Assembly (NCBI GenBank): GCA_032622095.1
Contig: CP136061.1
Coordinates: 131,144,754-131,208,753, forward strand
Direction of reading: 5' to 3'
Source of the DNA: Siphonodentalium dalli
Lineage: Eukaryota; Mollusca; Scaphopoda; Gadilida; Siphonodentaliidae
Length of the DNA: 64,000 nucleotides
A model generated the notes under the pieces. It did not search any database, had not been told where the DNA came from, and saw only the letters and a list, made by a program, of their open reading frames with translations. This document shows, piece by piece, positions 49,201 to 61,200 of this stretch (position 1 is its first letter; every line of letters starts with the position of its first letter). Made by a program: the position numbers and the translations under genes.

Positions 49201-52200
49201 GGCAGACGCTTTGTGTTGTAATAAAGCAACTTTTGAGTGGGGATAAGGTAAAGATGCTTAATCACTTTAAGTGACAGAGGTTTTTGTTGCGAGTCAAGTT
49301 TCCAAAATGAATTTCTTGTATTAGCAGTTTGATCCCTATTAATTAATTCCACCTTTTTACAAAACGGATCCAACTAGCCGCGATTAAAATTATCCTAATT
49401 GCTTAGTCACCAGGGAATACTTACTATTTTCCCGCGAATTGAACAAATATGCACCAGATGCGCATAGGCATAGATAAAACTATGCACAAACTCGCGAATA
49501 AATAAAACTTCAGCTTGCGTTCAGATATCGTATTGCATATTTTCGCTATATGTTAATACACCGCAATTTGTTTTCATTCGCGATGGTCTTAAAAACTTTC
49601 ATTGTATGTGGAATCGCTTGGCAGGATGTTATTGCTCATATTACATTGTTATTGTTTTCTTTTGTCAATAAAATGTAATATATGTTCAATTTATCTAAAA
49701 AAAAATCCCAAACAAGTGGCCACAGTAAATTCAAAGTGGCTAAACAAAATTGGCATTTGGCTAAAATAATGGCTAAAGGAATTTCTGGGCCAGTGTGAAC
49801 ACTGGTAGGATCTTATATTGGTATCATCCTTTATAAAAAGAAATGGCATGGACATTGGCATTTGTCAGTGGCTCATTCTGTAAAATGTTAAAGATTTCAA
49901 CCTGTATTCCATTAATATTGTTGATAAAATATGTGCAGCCATATAACATACTCTAAAATTAACGGTTCTGGATACTTGGGTATTCATTCAGTTTTTATTG
50001 TGGAATATACTATTATTAGGTCTATCTACTGACTATCCCAGTCAAGTCTGAAAATTGTGTGTCTGTCATTTGCAGAACGAGGTTCCCAGAGGGTGGATTC
50101 AGCGATGCTATCCTGCATAGCGGGCTAGCATCACCTAATTCACCCTCTGGGAACCTCATTCTGCTTAGGCCTCAACTGCTATGGGAGACCTAGGATCTGA
50201 TTTAAGTTCCCCAGTTGAAGGTGGTGATGTTCACTCATTAGTCACCTAATTATGCATTTTATCTTCTGCAAATTAGGGGATATAAAAACTTCCCACAACA
50301 GAAAAAGTAACTAAAGACAATGTTAATTTGAGACTATAGATACTTCCCAGAAGATGAAGCCTAAGCAGAATGAGGTCTCCAGAGGATGAATTTGGTGATG
50401 CTAGCCCGCTGTGTGGATAGCACCACTAAATTCACCCTCTGGGGACCTCATTCTGCAGATGACAGACACATTATTTGCAGGCTTGGTCCCAGTTCATGAT
50501 GTCAATAACTGTGAAATAAATTGGTGATCAATCCCCTGTGTGGGATAGCTTCACCAAATTCGCCCTCTGTTTAGGCCTCAACTGCTATGGGAGACCTAGG
50601 ATCGGATTGAAGTTCCCCAGTTGAAGTTGGTGATGTTCACCCATTAGTCACCTCGATTATGCATTTTATTTTCTGCAAATTAGGGGATATAGAAGAGACC
50701 GAAGAGAAGGGAAAAAGTAACTTTTTCGATATTGACTCAGTTTACAACTATCTGTTCAAATTTGATTTGAGATATTATTCGTCTGAAAAAAGTGTCTGAA
50801 TCGAGGAGCTGTGCAAATGAACTAACTGTCTAATTTCAGAATATTAAGTTCTTTTTCCTGAGATATTGAACATAACTGATGTATATTAATCATCAAATAA
50901 TTTAGACACCAGAGTTCAGGCTGTTTGAAAATTTTTACAAATGTGAAAATGTTTTTATTCCCATGAATTGAAACCGCTGCATTCCAAACTTAAATTTAGT
51001 GATCACTCTCTAATTTCAGACCTCACAATATTGGGATATTATGTATCCTGCGTGGACATTCTGGGAAGGTGGACCTGCAGTATGGCCGATATATCCCACT
51101 GGTCTTGGGAGATGGGATGAACAGCGAGAAATCATCCCTAAGTATTTATGATTTATCTTATACTCACTGTTGATGATTATAGTTCATTCTATTCCAGTTC
51201 AACCATTTCATAACTGGAGCTGTGCTGGTGCAGCATTAAAGAACCTGTGCCAGTGCATTCTCTTATATATGTGAGGGAGCTTACAAGATAATTATTCTTA
51301 GGCCAATGTATTCTCTTATATATACGAGGCTCCCTATGAGGGACTCGCATATATAAGAAAATGCACTGGCTCACAAAGTCAAGGTAAATATTGTTAGGCC
51401 AATGCATTCTCTTATGTGTGCAAGGTGCCCTATAAGAGAATGCAGTGGCACAGTGTTTTCGCACAATTTCAGAAAGCTTCAGTCATGGATGGGTTAAAGG
51501 AAAATATGATGTTCAAAGAATGAACATTACAGGAATCATGTAAACGTTATGGAAAAATAGATATGACACATGTGTGTGAACTATTTAACGTTATAACATG
51601 AGTACAATGTGTTTGTACAAGGAGAATGTTTGAGAGGTTTGAGTTCTACATCATGGGACGTCAAACAATTGCAATAATTAGTTAACAAGTTCAAGGCACT
51701 TTGTCGTTCTATGTTTATTGCACACCCCAGAGACTGTAGTTTGAAGAGTTTGATGTTGGTATTACCTTATTTAATTGAATATATTAGATAATTATGAATA
51801 ATTTTTTTGGTATGAGTGTTCATTGCTTCAATGTATGTGAACAAATTCTTATTTCTAAATGAAGCGGCTATGGATCGATCAGAATATTATACAAAAAGTA
51901 TATTATAAAAGTGGAGACCTTTTTCTGTTAAAGTTGATGTCATCATCAGCAATGTTGTCAATGTAATGGACCTATCCGTATGTACCGCCCACCACTAGGC
52001 TACATGGTTACTGTTAAGCCATCTCAATCTCGCTACATATTCATTACTAAAATGGCTTCTGATGAGAACGGACTGTTGTTAAACGCCATGTAACACGATA
52101 ATATAGCTTCTTTCTGAGTTTCACGATTTTCAAGATACCTGTGTGTGTATATATGCATCTTGTAAAAGTGACTGTTGTTAGATATAAACAAAAATAGAAC

Positions 52201-55200
52201 CAGATTTAAACAAAAAACCAGGTGTGATTGTTAGGCCATTTCCGATAACCAACAAAGATCGATGTTTACCTTGAATCAAACTGTGTAAACGAAGCCATTA
52301 TATAACTTCAATATCAAATAGCAAATTTAATATCGAAGCTATGCTAATAGATCACACCTTGATGAAATAAGCCAAACGGAGGTGTACATGTGGTAATTAA
52401 TTTATAATCCCTCTTTTGTCAAAATAAATGTAACGATATCAGTTTCCCATACATCGATTGTCCTGCATGAGCCCCGGCGACATCAGACCAGATGCAAAGG
52501 ATTATCAAATAATGGTCTTTTAAAATTCCACATCCTATTTTGCTGTCACTAAAGTACATTAAAGAAAATGCTGACTATCATGGAGTCAGTTACGGGTTGC
52601 CATGTGGCAACAATGGCACAAAGTGAACTCGTTCGGTGAAGGTTGCGTTTATACACCGCGAAGCATGTGCAATGTGTGAAATTTTGTGTAATTCTCTTGG
52701 AAAACATCTGTTGATTCTCATTTACATGTACATTGTCGCATTAATATGGAGGAAGCTTTAGATTCTCAAATGGATTCAGTAAAACGTTCACAGGAGACCC
52801 TACAGGTTAGTGTGAATAGCAGACATTTGAACTCAATATTACCATGGTGTTATAACAGCAACACATGTATACATTTATAACGAAAACACTTCACATAAAA
52901 TAAATACTCGCGGCACAATTAATATTCATAACGCATTATCGATCGGGACTACTATTTCCACGTTTTAGTTTGAAATCTGTTATATTAATACTGGAATTTA
53001 AATAACATTAGGATCTGAGTGTGGTCGTTGGCATTGTTTAATCCAGCGTAAACAGATGTCTTAGTTACTTTTTTATTTAGGAAACCGAACTAAAACATGT
53101 GTATAAATATCGTTCGTCAACCGGACATGTTCCCCATGTACATTTCAACACCATTGTAGCTTTTTAACACATATTTTGCTCTCGTGTTTGTAAATTTCCT
53201 ATGGCTTACAATGGTTGTTAAGGAGCCGCTTGTGGTGTCTTTCATCACTAGGCAGGCACATGTCGCTTCGGCGATTAAGCTATCGGCTCATTGGCTATAA
53301 TTGAAATTAGGGCGGTACCTACGGATAAGTCCATTGGTCTGTATTATCCAAAGACAAGACAGATTCATCATAGTGTACATTTTTAGATTGTCTTTATTTT
53401 GCTGCGTTTGTCACAAGTCATGGTTGTACAGTAGACTGTTTATTCACATTTACTTGAGTATACATGTATTATTTTTCATTCAGTGAAGCAGCTAATTGGC
53501 CATGGGAGAAGAAGCACATCATGGGGTTCTTCCGAGGTTCGAGAACATCTGCTGAGCGTGACCCTCTCGTGTTGTTATCAAGAAGCAACCCTGAACTTGT
53601 TGATGCTCAATATACAAAAAACCAAGGATGGAAATCAGATAAGGTGTGTTATAAATGGCTTCTATCAAGCCTTGAAATAGTGTGTCTGTCATTTGCAGGG
53701 AACCTCATTCTACTTAGGCCTCATCTCCTGGGAAGTATCTATACTCTCAAATTAACATTGTTTTTAGTTACTTTTTCCCTTCTGTTCAGTTTCTATATCC
53801 CCTAATATGCAGAAGATAAACTGCATAATCGAGGTGACTAATGGGTGACCATTACCAACTTCAAGTGGGGAACTTCATTCTGATCCAAGGTCTCCCATAG
53901 CAGTTGACTGAGTTGAGGCTTAAGTAGAATGAGATTCCCAAACGGTGAGTTTGGGTTATCCCTAAATTCACACTCTGGGGACCTCATTCTGCAAATTTCA
54001 GACACACTATGTCCAGACTTGGCATCTATCCCATGGCATGTCAGGGCATTAGATTTTTCCAATGAGAATTGTCCAACAAAACTCTGATGCTTCAATAATG
54101 TGAGGATATCCGATGTGCCCAGATTAATTAACTAAAGGATTGCTATCCTGATGAATACATCATCACTATCGGAAAGCACCCCCTATTATGAACACATTAA
54201 CCCAAGTAAACTATAGCGTAATAAATAAGCCAAAAATTGAATAAATAATATCTCCACCGGTTGTCTGGCTATCTCCGTTGCTAGACCTCATATGATATAA
54301 AATGAGTTGACCAACTTAAAACGTGGAATCTGAGTCTGAGTTAATTGTGTCTACCTATATGACATCACCAATATTATGTAATCGCGGTGGCGAGTGACAG
54401 TGTTAAAAGTGCAGAATCAGCAGCATGTGTAATAGTAGAACTATATGAGTGCTAATTTTATAGGCCACTAACCACTCAGCGAACTGTCATCAGTGTCAGT
54501 TGGCAAGATTGTTTAGGGGCGGGGTGCAATATTCTGAAAATATATATACATATATATAGTGTTATCATATACATGCTTCAAATACTATGAATATATACCT
54601 ACTATACATGATATAATTTATGAAATGCATCATCTGATATCCATACAAAGCACAAAATAAACAAATTTATCTGTGTTACCATGTTACAATAAATTAAAAC
54701 TAACCGCTCTTTATTGACACACAGAGTCGGCAAGATTGTTTTGGATGCTCAATATTCCGAATATATGTATATATATTGCCCTATAGTCATAACAATTGAA
54801 ATAAACTTATCATATCATTTTGCTATAAATGAATTGTGTGATATAATTTATTAAATCCCACAACAATAAACCAACAATAAACCAAACTATTTTTGTTATA
54901 CCACGTTACAATAAATTAAAACAAAACGCTCTTTATTGTTACACGACTAAGGTCATCTGGAAACTGTGGAATGTTTTCGAGATGATCAATGTCTATTACA
55001 TATAACTTTGCAAGCCTTCGTATTTATGCAATCTTTAAATGAATATAATATATATAATATAACTTGGGACTATTCCGGTAACGAAAAGACAAGAAACACA
55101 AGTACATTTTATATAGATAACTGCACGTAAAACCGAAATAATAGACGATAAGTTATTAATAATATTGCAAAGTTTTCATTTGTGATATCTTTTACAAGAA

Positions 55201-58200
55201 CAGTTATATAGGTCCTATATGTAAAATATGGGCATGTCTATATAATAACAACACATCACAGTACATATAATAACACACTAAAGAAGTTTTATCCACCGCT
55301 CACTACCTCTATCGCCTACATAAAGCCTGCCTAATAAACGTTACGTTTATTACTGGGATATTGAAACGTTACGTTTATTACGTCAATGTAGCTTTATTAG
55401 GTCAATGTAGCTTTATTAGGTTAGTACAACTTTCATGACGTAATTGCATATGCAAATTGCGCAGGTAACTAGGGACGTCAACCGACCTAAATGACGTCAT
55501 CATGATTTTGGGATGTTTTTAAATGGATATGTGTTTTCGCTCTAAAACATCTATAATCCATTAGTACAAGGCCAGCTTAGAATAACTATAAAAAAACCAA
55601 AGAACTATTTCGCTCTAAGCTGCACTCTGATTTTTGCACGTTTTGATTGCTAATTAGTTTGCTTGACCTCATAAATGTAAGGGCGTCATCGAATAAAACC
55701 TAACAAATGTAAAACTGAGGAAAATGACAGATTTACTTCACAAAAGGCAATATAAAATAAAATATGTAGCTAATGTTGTCGCTTAAACTGTTTATGTCCG
55801 CTCGGGGGATTTGGCATCTATTGGACTCGGCAGAGCCTCGCCCAATAGATGATCAAAACCCCCTCACAGACATAAACAGTTTAAGCGACATAGTCTATAT
55901 TTATTAGGAGAACTGCGACATATTTTGGCGAAGTTGTTGCATTCGCAGTGTTCTCCCATAACACGGCAAACTTCAAAAGCCACGATTGATTCATGATTGC
56001 TTTGCATGCAAATTTTATATGCTATCGTTGTGTATCTATGCATTGTCAATGAGTTGCCATGTGATCGATCATGTGACTATGCTTCTGTTAACATGTGACT
56101 TCGTCTACAACACAAAATCTTTTTACATTATCACAATATCATTTTTATACTAGATGTCCAAGTTCAACTTTCTCTAGACCCCTTAGATGGTAACTATTTT
56201 AATGGATTGTTACATAGTAAAATATCCATGAATACACTACTCTAAGCCATCTGCATTCATGGGTGATGTATCATAAATTGTAAAAGAAGTTTCTGATTAT
56301 CTAACACCTTTATTCATATGATTGATGTACCCACAAACTCAAAACTGTTACAATTTTTATTCTATTTTAGGATACACTGGGTTTACCGCCTGCAAGTGAA
56401 ATAAAGCTAGAGGAACACTGCAAATACAAGTGAGCTTGCATAATTTCATAGATTAACTTAGCACAAAACATGTTTTTTCTGCTTGCCAAATATATGCAAA
56501 GAATGTAAGATCGGCGCGTTTTGGTCACAACTGTATCTCCGTCAAATATATCTTGGACACTGAATGAACTAATGGTTATATGTCTTGCCTGCAAGATCAT
56601 AGAAGTCGTTTTAAAAATCGGTATGGAGTACCTACAGTACGCGCACTGTCAAACCTAAACAACTTTACCTCTGGACCAATCGTAGGAGTCCTTTCGCTAT
56701 AGAAGCGAATGACAAGTAAGATTTCGATCCTTTTATTTCTTCTACGTCGCAAGATAAGTCGCATCTTTCATCTGTTCATTTTTAATGAACGTTCTCTTTA
56801 CGATATTGCGAACGAAACCGCGCAGTTTCCTAATTTCGTGCACTACGCACGTGTTTTCCAATTTTCGGAATTCGGTTTTACAATTGTTCAACAATCTTTT
56901 ATTCTACAATACTGTCTTATTAATGACAGTGGTCCGTGTGTGGATAATTTCATTAACAAATATTTCAATTTTGTTTTGTTTACGAGAATCACTTCAAACA
57001 AATATCGTTTTTTGCATAAAACAATATTCAATAAACCGATGCTCTTTCGAGTCATTCAGGTTCTCGTAGGTTTTTTTTAAACACTGTACTGGATGCAATA
57101 TTGTGTTGGCATCTACACTAAGCTCCAGTTTGGAGTTTGGTCCCTGACAAAATCCTATCCCAATGTATTGGAATTAATAATTTCCAATATTTTACATTAC
57201 AATATTTTACAATAATTTTCCTCACGGATGCTAGATAATATAGCCACAGTGTGGCTTGCCTCTTCTCTCTACATTGAACATAAGGCTCAATGCTTTTACG
57301 ATGAAAACTTCGTAATGTTTTTTCCCTCCGACAGGTAGGGGTGCCACGATTAATCGTATAATCGATGAAATGTTGATACGGCCGATATTCGATTACCATT
57401 TTCGGCTGCGATTACTCTGAGTTCTTTATTTCGGATGTCGAAAAGTACCGGACATATTTGGATACCCTGTTTTACAGTTTAATATCCAACGGACAGGTTA
57501 ACGATCGTTGATCGTGCAAAGATATTTGTAACGCATTGTGCTCATGACTAATTACCGGCTTTCCTTCCCACGAGACAGTAACGATTGCTCTCGCAATTTT
57601 CTATTCACAGGTATTGACCATTTGCACTTGTCCACCTGGTCACCATCAATAATCAAATATGCGAAGATATATTTAGCACATTTCCCATCTCCGTTAATTT
57701 ATGGGCATGTGAAAGTGTCAGTGGACTTGGGTATATCACACAATGACCTTTGATTTGAGATAACCCCAACTTACAATTATATTACCGGTGCAATTACACC
57801 CTTCTAATCAACGAAACTGTATTTTTTGTCATGGGAAGGACAGTCTCGGTGGTTTCTGATACAAATTATGCACATGTGAATATTATGCACTACTTCCTCT
57901 GTCCTTGCTATTAGATACGATTCATCGATTCTAATCTAGTATTGACTATCGATTATCAAGTTCAATGATCGTGGCACCGCTGCTGACGTGGCACCTTCTC
58001 TTGCATCCTCCATTAACTTGGAGACTCCGCTGGAGTTGGTTGGTGGACATGCCTCCTCCCTCAGGGTCGGGGCGTCCATAGCCCCCGCAGAGAAGGGCAG
58101 CGATGGTGGTCCAAGTGCAGCTGCCCTTGGTCCTGCCTCCGGTTTCGCCGGGTTCGCACCATCGCTGCACCAGCCGGCCACTTGCTACAGCTACCACATC

Positions 58201-61200
58201 AGTGGTCCGTTTAGCTAGCAAGCCCGGTGCCCTCGGCACATTGCCTGCCTACGCAGTTCAATGTGTCAACTGCCACTGCTTCCACTCCAGGGGATTTGAC
58301 CGCACGGGTTCTGACCTGTCCTCCATTCGTCAACGTCTTTTCCGGCATCCGTCCCTCCCGGTTTTGGGGTGGGTATGTATCCCTATTATTCACCTGTGTT
58401 CTTTCCTCCACCAGTGTGGCCTTGCTTTGTACAGTTTCTGGCCTCTTTTGTGCTCCTAGGCCAGAACTTAGTTTCCTTTCCGAGGCTCCGGAATTTTTTG
58501 CCTCATCAAACCAGGTGACCTGGTCGGGATACATGCCCCTTTCCCCCCATCTCCTGGACGAACGGTGCTGTTCAGAGACGAGGACGTGCTGTCGCAACAT
58601 CTCCTGGATTTGGCAGCGTTTGATGGGTGTCCGAGTTCGCCATGCCCACCCGGGTCAGTCCTTCGGTCTTAGGATAACAATTGCGCACAATTTTGCATGC
58701 ATTACCAGCACGATACTAACAGCACAGAAAAAGGAAGAACAAACAGCGCCATTCTCTTGCTTCCTCCATTCACATGGAGCCTCCGCTGGAGTCGGTTGCG
58801 GGACATGCCTCCTCCTTATTGGTCGCGACCTCCTGAGCCATCCGCAGAGAAGTACGCCTGTCTTCCACAACCGAAGGACTGGATGGGGCCCACATATCAA
58901 GAACAAAAACCAATGTGTGACGATTTTCCTCTGCCAACTCGATACAGCCTGCGCAGCAGGCTCAGGGTCTGTTAGTGGTCATGCCTCCTCTATTTGTAGT
59001 ATCGGCTTCCACAACCTTCGCAGAGACGGTCAACACTGGATTTTCCTCTGCCAACTCGGTACAGTCTGCGCTGCAGGCTCGGAGTCTGTTGGTGGTCATG
59101 CCTCCTCTATTTGTAGTCGCGGCTTCCACAACCTTCGCAGAGACAGGAAACAATGAATTTTCCTCTGTCCACTCGATACAGCCTGCGCTGCAGGCTCGGA
59201 ATCTGTTGGTGGTCATGCCTCCTCTATTAGTCGCGGCTTCCACAACATTCGCTGCGAAGAGCAGCGATGGAGGTTCTGCAGCATCTACCGCTGGTTCTGT
59301 CTCAGTCCATCCAGGTTCATGCTGTCACGGCACATAGCGGTTTTTCCGAACCCTTTCTTGCCTTGGCTACCTCATTGTGCCTAGTCGCCGACAAGTGGCA
59401 TTCATTCGACTGACTGTTTTGTACACTATTACCTTCGTTCTTTGTACTTTGAGGTTTCCTCTGTCAGTCTGCTTTCAGCCATATCGCATTGCTCTGGCTA
59501 TGTGCCGCATTCAGGAACTGCTCCTGAATAAGTTTCTCTCGCCTCCATTCTCACCTCCGTTCTTATCCCGTCGGGGTATTCCAGGTGTTGTTGACACCTG
59601 TCTTTATAGTTTTGGGCCTTCTAATCTGTTAGATTTTTATTCAACACTTAGGCCGCTTTTATGAGACAAACCTAGACGTATTATGAACTTGATCGTGTGT
59701 GTGAACCTGATAAGTTAGTATGCGGGTGCTATATCTCACAAGGGGACTTTGGCGCTCTACTCACTTAGACGATCATATCATGAATATCGACCGTTCAGCT
59801 CCATAGACACTATCGTCTGAACTACGCTCATTTTCAATTTTACTTCTAGATTTGGGATGTATCTTTCAGTGAACACCTAACACCATAGGATTTCATCATA
59901 TAGCGTATCAGCATTTCATTGGTGTCTAGGCGTCAAGCATGTAGTCCATTTTGTTATCGTATTTGTCACAGCACCGACTTTGAACCAAAAATATTTTCCT
60001 ATTCTATGTTATCACTCGGGCCGAGTGTTTACATCACTTGGCAGGCGTGATTCTAATTCTAATCAGATTTAGCGATCTCCGATTCTCACCTTTGCGACAT
60101 TTCACAATTATTGCCGCATGCCCATCGGTGCTTGAGCATGCCAGTTGGCGGGTTATCACAGTTTTTGTAACTTTCTGCTAACCTACGGTATGGGTTCCCT
60201 ATTCCACCACCTGACGAACGATATTAAACTCAGTTCCACATTTATTTTGAAACCATGCAGGCCGGTTCATTGCATCACCGATTGGCCGTATGATCAGACA
60301 GTGTTCCATTAGCGGTATTAGTTCCTCTCCTTGGTTGACCGTACACTTCAATTTCCAGTTACTTGGCTTGGTGTACCAGAGGCAGGCAATCTTTCCATCT
60401 TGGTCCCCTCCCTTATGTGTATGTTTTTTCTTTCCATGGACATGATTTCCAGTGCTCAACTCAGTCATGTTTTCCTGGTGGATCCCTGGTCCCCCCATTG
60501 GTCTGGGCCCAACGGTTTCTCATATCTCCCATGGGTCTCTCGGTCGGGCTCCAAATACTGTCAAGTCAGTCATACCGCACTGAGCATTGCCTCATTTTGT
60601 GAGATCCATTCTGAGTATTGATTCCGCTTTTCTGGCGGGGGGTGGAGGTGTCATAACCGTGTTTTCCCCTATGGGCCCCTTTTGCATGTCTTGTGGGCTG
60701 GCCATCATCCTCTGGATGTCATGCTAGTGCTGCTTCATCCTCTAAGGGGCGGGGGGTGTGTGGGTAGGTTCCTTTATCCTATTAGGAACGTGAACGAATG
60801 AGTTATTTCCCTGGCCTATGACCAATGTTTGTCCTGGACACCTTCACCATGTGATCATTAGGGCACATGAGGTACGTGTTGTTTCCTTTTAGGAGGCTCA
60901 GTTGTTTTGGGTTTATCTGAGCTACTGCATATGCATATGCACAATGATCTATTTTTTGGCACATGTCTACCAAGAAATCTTTTCGGTACAGGATGCAGGT
61001 CTTTTCTGCTTCAGCAGGCGGGTTTCATGGACATAGTCGGATTATCTGCCTCGTGGCCTGCTCCTCTTCAAGAATTCTAATTATAACCATTAGTTCATTC
61101 AGTGTCCAAGATATATTTGACGGAGATATAATATTTTTTTACCCAAAATATGTATCTCCTATAATAAATATCTTGGACACTGAACACAGAGGGCCCTCCC

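Noticed and set aside
58227-59156. 309-codon plus frame, the longest in the last third
   Set aside because: Lies in the GC-rich repetitive block, is overlapped by equally open minus frames and contains tandem repeats; likely element debris, not a host gene.
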